From Megaleporinus macrocephalus (lineage: Eukaryota; Chordata; Actinopteri; Characiformes; Anostomidae): DNA of 64,000 bases. Shown here piece after piece: positions 47,309 to 59,014 of the stretch (positions are counted from its first letter, which is position 1; every line of letters begins with the position of its first letter). The position numbers were made by a program, and so were the translations under genes. Location: contig CM038720.1 of NCBI GenBank assembly GCA_021613375.1, positions 9,614,962 through 9,678,961 on the forward strand. The letters are read 5' to 3'. The notes beneath the pieces were generated by a model. That model saw only the letters and a list, made by a program, of their open reading frames with translations, searched no databases and was not told where the DNA came from.

Positions 47309-50300
47309 CTAGAGGGGGAAAAGAGAGAACAGATTTTATGACTGTCACTAGCCAGAGAGTAATATGCAGAGTAATTAGATGTATAAAATATAGACTTGGA
47401 GTCACATGTTTGTGTTGGGAAAGAAAAAAACAAAAACATCATTCCACATAACTCTCAGTGGCACATGGCTGACGGCAGTATAAAGCCATACAAACGTTGT
47501 CACGATAATCAAAGTAGAGCGTTATTGTTATGGATTATCTACTCGCTGTTGTGAGTCAGTTGAAAACAATGACACATAGGGTTTGCCATCATACATCTAC
47601 CACCAACATGTGAAAGCAGCATCAACAATGACAAACCAACTGGTTATGTATGCCTTAACAATATACTGAACACAAAAGTAGGAATGCAACATAATATATC
47701 TGACCAACATTTCAAACTGGAGATGGACCAAGCAGTGTTTTGGAGTCTGATTCCGATTGCTGATCACCTTTCAGTGCGATCGGCCGATAGCCATTAACAA
47801 TTGAGGGCGAGTCTGTATGCCACAGCAAGGCTACATGTAGTTATTAGCAAGCAAGTCATGAAACATGGTTGAAACTGGTTGAAATAGGATAATATTTGTA
47901 ACAAAATTAGCAGTAAATAAACAAAGTAAAATACTGCAATCATTAAATTTAAACACTTAATTTAAAACGAAAAAAGCTAATTAAAAAAAAGCAGTAAAAA
48001 CTGCAGTCATTAAACGCGGACTCTGGTTATTTCAAACAAAAACTGCAATCATTAAATGTAGATCTTGAATTGTTGCTGCTGTACTGTTCGTACCGGTCAG
48101 ATCTGGTCTGCACGAGTTTCTGGGTTATTTGTTTTGTGCTAGCTTGCTAATACTCACTGTTTTAAGCTGTGTGGTGTACTTCTATGTGCCGTATCAGATT
48201 AGTAGTGTTAAATGTCTTTGTCTTGGTTTCCCAACGAGACACGTTGATTTTACAAATTTTACGAAACCATGTTTTCTATCAGCACATGCAGTCTGTGGAA
48301 ATAAAAGGGTATGTATTTCCACCTAGTGGTTCAGATAGTAATTGCAGGGACCTGGCTGGAGGGGGTTTCAAAGAAACGCTAGCTGGTAAAACAGAAATTA
48401 GGCTCTTTTGTTTAATGCCATTGATCGGCTATATTAGAGAAATATCAGCCGATCACCAATCGCATATTTTGATTAAAAATCGGTCGATACCGATACAAAG
48501 CTGATCGATCTTCCCATCTCTATTTCAAACCGTCATTTGATAATTATTATGGTTGCGCATTGTTCTTCGTTTTTTGCTTTCTACCAGATCTTCGCCTCAA
48601 AATGTACATTTTCATCAGCAATACCACACAAAGGTAACAGAGAACCGTGGAGATCTGATTAAAACACTCTAAAAACTGTATTTAAATCATACAAATACAA
48701 AACCGAAACTGGTGTAATCAAAGGATAAGATTAACTTAAGAACTGTTCTTCTGTAATAGCTTTTGTTCTAAATTAAGTCCAAACTGAAGTTGCCATAATG
48801 ACAAAGCAGATAAAGACTTAAGAAGTATCTGGTAATATGGCCTCAGAAAAGCAAAATGTTAAGGCAATGCTGAGTTACTAAAATTGAATAATCTTACTGC
48901 ATTTCTGTAACTCTACAGAAATAAAGGGTTCCATTTCTTTGCAGTGCTATTACAGTTCAATGTAGCTCAAATTGCTACATTTTAAAAATGTTTATGTATC
49001 AGTGTTTGCATCAGCAGATATGTACTTTATACAACAGCACATCATTTCTACATCACTTTAACCCAAAACATTATACAGACCACATAAAACCACCCACCTT
49101 GCTTTCGGAGACTGACAAGATGTTCAAATTCTGCAAGACAAAACAAAATCACTTTATATGCAACATGTGAAAACAGTGTTTGTGTTATTTATATACAATA
49201 TGCTACTTATTCAAAGTTTTTATATCCAATAAAAAATAATTACAACATCCAATACTGTAATAAACATTAACTTTTGGGCTGAGACAAACGTTCGCAAAAA
49301 GATATTACCTTTAGTGTGGTACAATACAGCAGCCTGCAGGTCAAACAACCCCCAGCTAGTTTCCCTGTCGTGGTCTTTTATGTAGTTCTGTGCCTTGGAT
49401 GGACCTACCAAACCGCTGACAAGTGTTGTCACTGCAGGCTCTGTATCCTTACAAGATACCTCCGGACTTCTGGTCTCTACTCTCTGTTCTTCCTGACTCT
49501 CTGTCTGAAATTGTGTAGAGTCCTCACTGGCAGTGGGAGAAGTGGAGCAGGCTTTCAAAGCAGCATCTGTGCCACTAGTCCTTTTCTCCACCTCCTTAGG
49601 CGCTGAGAGAGAAACCACAGAGTTCGGATCCAGGCCTGGCTGGTTGAGAAACGGAAGGCTCTCCCCCTGAAACGTGATATTCGCCACCTCGAGTCCACTC
49701 ACAGTCTGTTGAGAAGCACCCATTCCCTCTGGGCCTGCATTTGGCTCATTGATAAAGGACAGACCCCACTGGTTCTGGAAGATGTCCCCAAGGGCTTTTT
49801 GATTTGTCTGAGCAGTAGGGTCGTCCACGTGGCGGGCACTAGGGAGTACAGTTTGCATATTTAAAGGTTTGTGTGGGTAAACAAAAAGACTAGATTTTCT
49901 TGGCTCTGGAGCTGAGTGACAAGCCGAGGAGCTACAACTGGTGTCCAGAGCGGACGCTACATTCTCTTCCCCGGGATTAGAGGAGGCAGAAGGTGCGCTA
50001 CTAGCAGCAGAATTGAACAACGTTCCCACAGAGGGGCACCCATTAGCCTCTCCAGAAACTGGGCCGTTAGTAAAGCTGGCAGATGTTTTTACAGCAGACA
50101 TGGGCACCTGGGAGAGCTTTACAGACGCCTGAGCTGCCTCTGCACTGGCCTGCGTAGCTTTGTTGAGGTTTTCCTTAACTTTGCTTGCATAACTTATCTT
50201 GGGCACTATTTTAGCACTACTGTTGTCCACTGGAAACACTGGGGGAGGCCTGAACAAAGTCCATGAGTCCTCTTTTGAGGTCACTGAGGAGGTGAGCTTG

Positions 50301-50866
50301 TTTTTACTAACCTTGTCATCAGTCTTTTTACTAACGGGGCCTGAGGCCCTACTGTCAGAGTGTTTGCACTGCACCTCGCCCACAGGGATCACCTCCTGAA
50401 CTCCCATACGACGAACACCTGTGTGCACCTCTGTTTTAAGGCAAGTCCTTGTGCAATTAGGCCTAGAGTTCACCACTTTGCCAGCGGCCTCTTGGCCCGA
50501 GGTCTCCAGGTCCTGCTTGGTATAAGAAGATATCCCCCGCTGCACCGCCTTCTCCTTATCCCGACACACATTCTCCATGCCTCTCGCGCTGATGCGTCTC
50601 GTCCTCCGCTTTTTAGGGGTAGTATATCCACTCTCCGATCCACTTCCGTCGTTATCTGCAGCAGCTTTGGTGGAGTAACCATTTGTAATGTAACCAGAAC
50701 CAAGGTTAACCTCTCCATTGAGAGACAGCAATGGATCTCTCTCGTCTAAAGGCTTGACCTCATAGTGCTGTAAGCCAGAGGTCTTATTCCCATCCATACT
50801 GTCAGCACGATCAAGAGCGTCTTGGCTGCCTACAATTGTTGGAGTCAAGGTCCCTCTTTCAGACAT
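47256..50866 (-). CDS. nufip2: NUFIP2 (FMRP-interacting, 82-FIP) coding region
   Basis: NUFIP2 is a cytoplasmic and nuclear RNA-associated protein that binds FMRP, is found in stress granules and polysomes, and is reported as a cofactor of Roquin in mRNA decay. Exons 49309-50866, 49098-49130 and 47256-47308 join in frame with GT-AG introns to give 547 residues from the ATG at 50866-50864; human NUFIP2 is 695 residues. Diagnostic conserved blocks are SGYITNGY (57-64), DNDGSGSESGYTTPKKRR (71-88), SKEDSWTLFRPPPVFPVDNS (197-216), then KIVPKISYASKVKENLN, LGDIFQNQWGLSFINEP (359-375), SWGLFDLQAAVLYHTK (504-519) and the C-terminal DPKRVVYYEE. It lacks the His/Gln-rich N-terminus of mammals. Most of the protein is Ser/Ala/Gln-rich and probably disordered. 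A GTG-led extension to 50887 is in frame but meets a stop just above. The start is uncertain because upstream exon-like frames do not join it. Confidence 0.93.
47718..48522. mobile_element. hAT-like nonautonomous element in nufip2 intron
   Basis: Flanked by an 8-bp perfect duplication TTTCAAAC (47710-47717 and 48523-48530). The ends are TGGAGATGG and, on the other strand, TAGAGATGGG, followed on both sides by GATCGGC/GATCAGC-rich arms. 805 bp, no transposase. It lies in the intron between the microexon and the last coding exon. Confidence 0.85.
49098..49130 (-). CDS. nufip2: nufip2 33-nt microexon
   Basis: Acceptor TCTTGCAG and donor GTGGGT. It completes the split codon to E and adds FEHLVSLRKQ, aligning with the human C-terminal EMESIWNLQKQ. 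Phases match both neighbours. Too short to be found by frame scanning. Confidence 0.88.
49309..50866 (-). CDS. nufip2: nufip2 main coding exon
   Basis: 1558 coding nt, 519 codons plus one base. Donor GTAATA at 49308-49303, after YHTK. It contains nearly all conserved NUFIP2 blocks. The exon extends upstream to an acceptor near 50970-50974. Confidence 0.95.
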
Positions 50867-50974
50867 TCGATAAATTCCTGTATTCACTTTTTCTCAAGGG
50901 GATCTGGAATGCTTGTTGAGTCATCCTCAGTATCTTCTCCTCATCCAGGCTGAAGCTATTCAGTTTACCACTGC
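50867..50974 (-). other. nufip2: nufip2 exon 2 5' part, open in a different frame
   Basis: Upstream of the main ATG the exon runs back to tandem acceptors (CTCAG at 50974/50975 and GGCAG four bases further in). One frame is open and protein-like: GKLNSFSLDEEKILRMTQQA, then FQIPLRKSEYRNLSNV, ending in TGA that overlaps the main ATG (ATGTCTGA). The main frame is closed by a TGA near 50896. It may be an upstream ORF, or the true N-terminus displaced by an indel. Confidence 0.5.
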
Positions 50975-53334
50975 CTGAGATGAAGGACGACAAACAGACT
51001 GTTAATAAAAAGAACTAACATCACATCTTTTCCTTCTGAGGAATAAAACACACATAGGGGAAAAATGAGGTGGAATGTTCCAAGGCCACCATGACAGAGC
51101 AAAATGCGGTTGCTGTCCGCTAAGAATGAGTCATATGGCGCAGAGCCAGAGCAGGACTATATATAATCTTCCTGGAAAATGTTTAATGCTTCTACATGCA
51201 GTTAGCCAACTAATTGTGAACAATAAAGTATTACTGGAAAACGTGTTTCAGGAAAGTTCTGGACTAGAAACCATAACAAGGCTTAGCTGAGGTGAAAGTA
51301 AACACCACTTGGCAGCCAATTAAATATGTTTACTTCCAGTTCAAATGAGACTGGCATTACTTTGGGTATGTTAGTTGACATATGTGTATAAAATATGTGG
51401 CTGTATGAACAGTTAGCTCGATTATCAGTTGACTAAAAACGTGGAGACCACCGTTTAGCCAGGTGGAACAGGCCCAACCTTACAGCTAACTCAGGATCTG
51501 GAGCTATCAGCTATCTGGAAAAACGTGGGGAGGGTGGACTGAACGGCTGATTTTGAAACTTCTCGATTTAGATATTCATAAAAAGTCACCACTTAGACAG
51601 TCGGGAGAAAGCTATTTAGTCAACAAGTGACTGTACAGTTGGTTAGTTTGTGCAGTGACAGTGTCCTCGGAGCAGCTAAGCTAAGCGAGGTTTTGCTTAC
51701 GTTCGCTTATATCATATCCCCCCCACCCCCGAATTCAAATGACTTCGCGTTGACGAAGAACTAAAGTTACACGCAAGCTCACACGCAAATAAAACTCTCT
51801 GAACTGAGGTCGTGAAGTGCAGCTACTCAGTACTGAAACCATGGCGGTGAGATTTATGACCTAAACTTGTCGGCACGGCTGCATTTGGGACTTTTGGCTT
51901 TAACATGGCGGGCAGGAAACGAACGACGTACCAACTCGTGAACGAATCAGTTCTTTGGAGTCGATTCTTTTCAATCAGTCGAACCGATTCATCTAGAAAT
52001 AGTATAGGCTGAAAAGTCAATGAGCCTCATAAAATCAGGATTTGTATTACCAGGTTATAAGTTTAACGGGGAATTCGATTATGTTTCCTAAACACATGTA
52101 TACTTGAGATGTAAACAATGGCCACTGAGTGATCTGTGGTACGGTCTAAAGAAATTCAGCAGTTCCAAAGTTTGGGAAACAAATATTACTTATAATGTTT
52201 TGGCCTAAAATTTGTTTCAGGTACATGCAGTGTGTTCCCAGCCAAAGTAGTACATAAGGAAAACATTCCTGTTGTATTTATCCCAACTTACCAACATCAT
52301 TATTACATACAAAAACTCAGACGCACATGTAGATTCATTAATCGCATCCAGAACTAAACAAAATCTATATGAATGGCTGCACTTTACAATGCAGTGACCT
52401 AAGATTCCTATTACTACTAAACAGAAATTTCCATCAAACGTGGAGAAATTCCTTTCATTGCTATGAGCCATTCATTATGTGTGCTGCTCTACCGTCTACT
52501 ATTTTAGGGTGAATTAGATACGCAAAGGCAGCTTCACCTAATATTTACCTCCAGTCAAGTTCACAACGGTCCTGATCATGAACTTAAAAGTCGAGTACAA
52601 ACACTACAAACAGTAGCTCACATTTTAATAGTCAATACTGTTCAGTGTGCTTTAGCCACTCTCTCCATTCTCAGTTCCCAAATTATTATTATTATCACAA
52701 TTATTATTATTACAACTTATCATACCACTTTCCTGAAAAGTAGTCATTGACTTCAACTATCTGAATTGAACAGATTCGAGAGAATCGATTCCACAATCTG
52801 AGTCGAACTCCGCAGCCGGTGACGCGGGTGCCGTTGCTAAACAACCAGCTAACGAAATGCTAACGGCTAACACCCGTAGCAGCCAAATAACCCTTTTAAT
52901 TACTGAACAAATTCCACAGCAAACACGTTAGTGGGTGCTTATAAAGTGTATTGTACGTGTATGTCCCAGTATGAGAAGCGTACATTGCGTTTCTCTTAGT
53001 TTTAGACAGCGAGTTAGCTGCTTCAGGTTGGCTAACGCTAGCTAGTAAAAACGCACAGCTAGCGAAACAAAAAATTCTAACACAGCTGCCGTTTCTGATA
53101 AACAAGTTTTCATTTCGCCACCGAAACCGACTACAATTAGTTAAGACAGTTACGGCTCCAGATTTGGAAGTTGCACCGGATAAACTGTCGTCTGTGTGAA
53201 GTCAACAACTTTTTTTTGGCTCCGTAAAGCTAACTAGCCAGCTAACCGGCTCTGACAGACTGCTGGGAGTGAAACGCTGCGGAGTGAGCGAACCTGCTTT
53301 TTCTCCTTCTGCGTTTCCTGGAGCTTGAACTCAC
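50975..53334 (-). other. nufip2: nufip2 intron 1
   Basis: About 2.3 kb. Two inverted-looking GAATCGATTC/GAGTCGATTCTTTTC-rich patches at 51925-52005 and 52760-52815 may be the ends of an old transposon. A small ATT run is at 52683-52709. No other exon recognised. Confidence 0.45.
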
Positions 53335-53459
53335 AGTCGCAATGAACATTGTTGTTCAGTTGTCTCTTGGTGGGCTCGCTCGGTCTTCCCTGCCCCTGTC
53401 CATGGCGCTGGGGTTGTTTTTCCGTGTGCCCGATGCTCTCCGGGCTGCTGCTCCTCCAT
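53335..53459 (-). CDS. nufip2: Candidate nufip2 exon 1
   Basis: ATG at 53459-53457 opens MEEQQPGEHRAHGK, resembling the human start MEEKPGQPQPQ. The frame runs 41 codons plus two bases to a consensus donor GTGAGT at 53334-53329. Joined to the inner acceptor at 50970 it continues in frame into the GKLNSFSLDEEK stretch, but then stops at the main ATG. A longer exon with a weak donor (GTTCGC near 53296) is open in another frame and contains LQETQKEKKQ, resembling the human LQQHQETPKKK. Which form is real cannot be settled. Confidence 0.45.
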
Positions 53460-54260
53460 TGAACTGACTGACTGAGTGAGTGAGTGAGTCGGGAGTTGAA
53501 GTGCCCCGTGTGGCCGAGCTCAGCTTAGAAACACGCAAGCATATGTTAAGACCTGGCTGTCATAAACTGTGTTACATAAGTGGTATGTGCTTCTAATAGG
53601 AGAATTATTAAGTCAAATCAAGCCCCATTTATTTCTACATCACATTACAAACCTGCCCAAGCTGACCACAGTGTTGTACAACTAATAGAACTAACAGAAC
53701 AAACCATTTCTAAACAGGCAAAACTAAAATATGGAAAACACGATTTAACAAGTTATCAGTTAAAATAAGAAAGTGACACAGTCACATTGATCCAATGCCG
53801 TGTACATTGTGTGAAAACTGCATGATGAAAGGAATAATAGAAATGGTCCAAAATAGCTTGGAAGACGGACGTTGAGTGTAGAAACAGGGAGGTCGTTTTA
53901 ACGTTACGACTGATCGGTGCAGTAAAAGCATCTCCAGATCATGAAATGACTTTTCATGATCAGTTTAGAAATATGCCCCAGCTGGTAAAACACTATTCTG
54001 TACACCTGAGTTTATAAGTTTATTTAAAAAAAATGAAAGATATCAGTCAAAATCGACCCCAAGATTTTTAGTGACACTTTAAATATACATTGAGAAAAAA
54101 AAAAAGATGGGCCCCATGTTGTCACCAACATTTAGTATGCTCTCAGCAGGACCACATATAATCATCTTAGATTTAGCTGGAGAAAAGTTTTAGCTAGCCT
54201 TAGTTTTACTGCTTTAATACAATCAATGACTGGTTATCCACCCCAAATTTAGAAGCAGGT
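53460..54260. other. Upstream flank of nufip2 and intergenic DNA
   Basis: 53460-53570 is the presumed nufip2 promoter/5' UTR, with GAGT tetramers at 53474-53490 and no evident TATA or CCAAT box. 53815-53875 holds a family B fragment and 53875-53935 the end of a family A repeat (GTTTTAACGTTACGACTG). Confidence 0.5.
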
Positions 54261-54274
54261 ATGTGGCCTACATA

Positions 54275-54445
54275 ATAGTGCTTTAACACTGCTGTACTGC
54301 TGACCTGTATAGTGATTCAGCACTGCTGTACTGCTGACCTGTATAGTGATTCAGCACTACTGTACTGTACAGTGAGGCAGCACTATTGTACTGCTGTACT
54401 GTATAGGGATGCAGCACTGCTATACTGTATAGTGTATACTGTATA
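54275..54445. repeat. Short minisatellite, CAGCACTGCTGTACTG units
   Basis: Four to five imperfect units of about 35-40 bp combining CAGCACTGCTGTACTG, CTGACCTGTATAGTGATT. No coding meaning. Confidence 0.85.
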
Positions 54446-57340
54446 GCCTTATTTGCACATCCTGCTTTTTTCCTAAACAATCAGAGCTAACATGCCAAGA
54501 GCATGTTCTTGTGAAAAACTAAACACCCTCATTTTTTCTCGTTTTCACTTCACTAACTCAAGTTTTGATGTCAGTGTCTGGAAATACACACGGTTGCACA
54601 TTCTCTATGTGGCATTTATCAATTTCAACATTACCTGTATGTGGGAGACAGTATTGCAAATCAATGCACAACTTCATTGTTATTCTTTTTTTTTGCTTTC
54701 TGCCAGATCTTTTCCGCGTAACTCGTCCCACAGTTTTCAAATATCAACGCTGTTTACCCTCCATATTGTCCAGTATGATTGTGTGATTCAGGCTCGTATA
54801 CAGATTTTTGATCGGATGCACAGATTCTGGAAAACGCTGTGTTTTTTCCAGAATTTTTTCCCTAGAGAATGAATAGGATAGAAAAGTGCACGCCAATCTA
54901 CTGATCTTCTGCCCATCCAACAGACACTGCAGTGTTGGTTTGACGCACACTCATCTGTTCGTTGTTGTTTTCCATCCCTCTTTTTTTTCCCCATGGAGTC
55001 CTATTCATTATGGTTTCATATAATCCACACCCTCCAAACTGCATGTACTCGTTTAAGGCAGATCCCCAAGTACTAATCCACAGACATATTGTCTGTTTGT
55101 CATTTATGCACAACCATCCTTTGTATCCTTCAGGAAATGCACTTTTCTAGTTTGTAATAGCTAATTTGTTTAACTGTCTCTTAGTTCAGCTGGGTGGCCC
55201 GGGGTGGCCACCATCACCACAGTGTGAAGCACGATGCCAACCCTTGGCTACGCCCCTGCCGAGGAGCTAGGATTCCAAGATACAACAATTACAGTTTTGC
55301 GACCCCCCCATTGTTTTCACGTCTTTCAGAAGTATGAACCAGAATACTAGCTTTCAAACTACGAGATAACCATTTTGTACTGAAAGATGTGATTGAATAT
55401 GTGGAAGCACATTTGTTATTTACACAATAAGGGCCTGTTTTTTTGCTTTCAGCTGTACAGTTTTAAACCAGACACTGGACATAGTTTTGAATTCACTAAA
55501 AAATTGTGAGGAGTGAAATAACTCGGATGAATGCAGACAATAATCAAAGCCAAATGTTATTTTAAAAGAGTAGTCAAAAAGCTGGTCCAAGTCAAAGCCA
55601 GAAGAGCACAAACATACATGTAGTCGGAAAAACAAGCACAGGTCAAAACCAAAAAACAAAGTCAAACATGGCAAAACTAGATCCAAAAGACAGAGAATTG
55701 GTCAGAACCAGCAAAACCAACAAGACAGCAATAAGACCGCTCAGAGAACTGAGGCAATACCCCACCATGAACAAACCATACAGACTGGCATATATACAGG
55801 TGGTAACAGGTGCCGATGATAAGTACTCAGATGACCTTTCTCTGATCATGTGACCAACAGATGCATGCTGGGAGTTGGAGTCACTGAGCTCTCAGGAGGC
55901 GTGACTGAAAGCTGATGGGTGGTCATTTTTGTGCAGGATACATTACTTAAAGACTATTGTGCCATGTTAAAGACTGAATGCCTCTGAAAGTCCTTTATGA
56001 GTCCAAGAATTTGCAGTCACCTGTTCAAATTCAGCCGACACAAGGGCTTGTGATTTTATCCAATCAGTGCAGTGTTTCTACATGAAATGTGTAGATTGCA
56101 GAGATGCATTCACAGCAATTGTAAGAAGGCTGCTTGCTGGGAATCTATGGACATTGGAGAGGTGGTCACATTTGCCACCAAATAAACCAGCAAATCCATT
56201 TCCCAACTTTTTACATGCAAGCAGAGTGAAGCAGAGGGAAACTCTTCTGTGCACTGAGCACAAACCGTTCTTGATCACAAACAGAAGTCTTAACTTGACT
56301 TTCTGTGAACTTCTATGGACAAGTTTGCACAGTGTTTATTGTCGCAAGATGCTTGATATCTTGATAAACATTGTACTGATTACTCTTAGATACCGTCACA
56401 CAGATTTCCTGGATGTTCTACCAAAAATAAAGATGATAGCATTTTACTTACTTTCCTAAATACTTGACTGAATACTTCAAATACATATATAAGTGGCTTT
56501 ATGAAACTATTTGAATTTAAAACAAAAACGGTTCTCGTTCCTTGCACTGCTTAAGCTTCAGGAAATGTCACTTTACTGTATGTTTTCTTTTTCAGGACAT
56601 ACACTTAATTAGATTGTTCCTTGTGTTTTTCTTTTTTCTTAAGCTACACCATGAGAAAACATATCAGGCTCACAATTATGACATATGAAGTTCAGTTCTC
56701 AAAATAAAGACTGCAAGAGACTAATGGGACTGCTATATGAGAGTTAATTAACCCTTGGATGCACAAGCTAAGCAAATCCCTACTAATGCAAAGTATGGCT
56801 CATTTAGTGTGTTATTGTTTGTGTTGCTGAGTGTCTCTTTGGTAAATCTATTAAAATCTGTTTATTTCATTATTTAATGTTCCAAGTGTTCATTAAAAAT
56901 CTTATTTTTGACCATAAATCATTTTTTTAATTCTTATTTATTTACTTCATGAACAAAAATAGTGTTTGTAAATATGTTCCTGACTGCAAATGTTTACAAA
57001 TGTCAATAGTTCCTATCAAATTCCATAGTGAACACATAAGGCTCAATTCTGACCTATGTTGTGTGTTAGAAGAGCAGTGATACAAAAATGACTTTTGTTG
57101 AAAAAATGAAAAAATTAAACAGAAATCAGAATTTTTGATGATCAAAAACAAGTACAACGAGGAATTAATGGAAGCTTGAATGATGAAATTAATTTATTGC
57201 AAAGATATAGAAGATAAAATCTCAGGCTATGTATCAAAGGGTTCAAAATGCATGAGCACTATAATAGGAAAATTAATAATTTGACAGAAATATAAATGTC
57301 TTTCTCAATGGTCAGTAGAACACCACCTCCATAAGACCAC
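54446..57340. other. Intergenic, no gene recognised
   Basis: Frames up to about 130 codons exist on both strands (for example 54492-54869, 56067-56456) but show no recognised domain and no splice-bounded homology. 55450-55930 is A-rich on plus with repetitive AGTCAAA/CAAAACCA words and could be an eroded retroelement LTR. Confidence 0.45.
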
Positions 57341-57344
57341 ATTC

Positions 57345-57690
57345 AGTCAAGTCAAGTTTATTTGTGTTACAGAAGTTTTGAAAACAGACAGTTACAACAT
57401 ATATATATATTCCCCAGTGAGCAAGCCAGAGCCAACAGTGGCAAGAAAAACTCCCTCAGACTGGAGGAAGAATCCTTGTGAGGAACCAGACTCACAAGGG
57501 GAGACCCATCCTCCTCTGGTCAAACAGTATTTACAGTTTAATAAACTAAACATCAAAGAAAAGAGTGTCTGTTTAAAATATGGATAGCAAAGCTTTAGAG
57601 GCTGCACAGGTAGAGGCAGTCTCTGACTCAGGCAGTCTATGACTAAGTCTTTATGTAAAGTGGGCATGAGCTGAAACAGTCCCATCTCAA
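57345..57690 (-). mobile_element. Fish LINE/SINE-type tail, minus orientation
   Basis: AAGTTTATTTGTGTTACAG, GCAAGAAAAACTCCCTCAG and GACCCATCCTCCTCTGGTC mirror the plus-orientation copy at 58009-58375. Noncoding retrotransposon tail. Confidence 0.75.
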
Positions 57691-58008
57691 TGGTGGCGCT
57701 TCTAGATGCCACAGTGATGTAACTGAGGGTGTAGAAGTAGTCAAAACAGGCAGATTTGACTAGTTTAAGGAATATGCTGTCAAATGTTTCATATTCTCTG
57801 TAGTCATAATCCCAAGCAGAACTAACTTTACTAACTCTTTACTCCTCTGAGACAATGACTGCCCTCTTGTTCTGCCGAATGCTGATGGAAGACTGACCAT
57901 CAGGGCCTCCTCTTCCTCACCTGACATCAACCAGTTCTCCACATTCTTGCCATCTACCACACCCTCAACTGCATCACTGTTTCATTCAGAGGTACCGACA
58001 TCACGATA

Positions 58009-58375
58009 TGATGGGACTGTTTCAGCTCACTGAGTCAGAGACTGCCTCAGTCAGAGACTGCCTCTACATGTGCACTTTTTAAAACTTTTAAAGCATCCAG
58101 ACTGAGATTCTCCCAGCTTTTATTCTGAACTTGGTCTTAATAAACTGTAAATACTGTTTGACCAGAGGAGGATGGGTCGCCCCTTGTGAGTCTTGGTTCC
58201 TCCCAAGGTTTCTTCCTCCAGTCTGAGAGAGTTTTTCCTTGCCACTGTCGCCTCTGGCTTGCTCACTGGGGGATATATGTTGTAACTGTATGTTTCAAAG
58301 TTCTGTAAAGCTGCTTTGTGACAACACTGTTGTAAAAAGTTCTATACAAATAAACTTGAATTGAACTTGACAGTG
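58009..58375 (+). mobile_element. Fish LINE/SINE-type tail, plus orientation
   Basis: Ends with TTTTTCCTTGCCACTGTCGC, TAAAGCTGCTTTGTGACAAC, TACAAATAAACTTGAATTGA, the familiar 3' tail of a fish non-LTR retroelement. It forms an inverted pair with 57345-57690 across a 320-bp spacer. Confidence 0.78.
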
Positions 58376-59014
58376 GTAGCCATTAATAAATGCATTACTT
58401 GAAACTATTTTGGCTGTAAGTAGCATGTCTGCAACTCTGTTGACAAATGAATCTAATAAAAAATACACTGATTATGTTACAAGTAATCAGTAAAACAATT
58501 ACATTGAGGTTTCTTTTGGGGTAGATATAAAACTTCACCACTAGATGGCACTTCACTCACAAAAATGCATGCTGTATATGAACATTCTCTATTTCTGGCT
58601 CTGACATACAGAGATATTAATCTTACAGCTATTTTGTTTTTCATATTACTGTGCATTTCTAAGATCTCTGCTAAGTAGTGTTTGTTGTGTTTGTGATGTT
58701 TCACACGGCAGCGACAGCTTTGGTGCGAAGACAGAACCGGTTTTATTGAAGCCCACTCTCTGTTACCGCCCTAATTATCGACTCCCAGCTTTGGAATACA
58801 TTTGATTAGATTATCTGTTCCAAGCGAAAAGAAACAGTTGCAGCGGTTATAATGAGAGATTGCAGAATAAACACATTGAGTTCCAGAGATAACACAACAA
58901 CTGCAACACAGTCATGCAAAGCACAGTGTTGTGCAAAATGCATGAGATACAGAATAAGCCAGATGAGATTCAGACATCAGACTGCAGAGCATTGTCTGAC
59001 GCAGTCTCTTAAAG
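58376..59014. other. Intergenic; single-copy block at 58720-59010
   Basis: 58720-59010 is unique and GC-balanced (CTAATTATCGACTCCC, TTTGATTAGATTATCTG) and may be regulatory. No gene recognised. Confidence 0.4.

Noticed and set aside
51836..51850. ATGGCG followed by a GTGAG donor on the plus strand as a divergent first exon
   Set aside because: No matching downstream exon or protein similarity; it lies next to repeat-like GAATCGATTC sequence.
53356..53538. 60-codon minus frame over the nufip2 first exon
   Set aside because: It is a third frame of the same exon with no similarity to NUFIP2 and stops before either donor.
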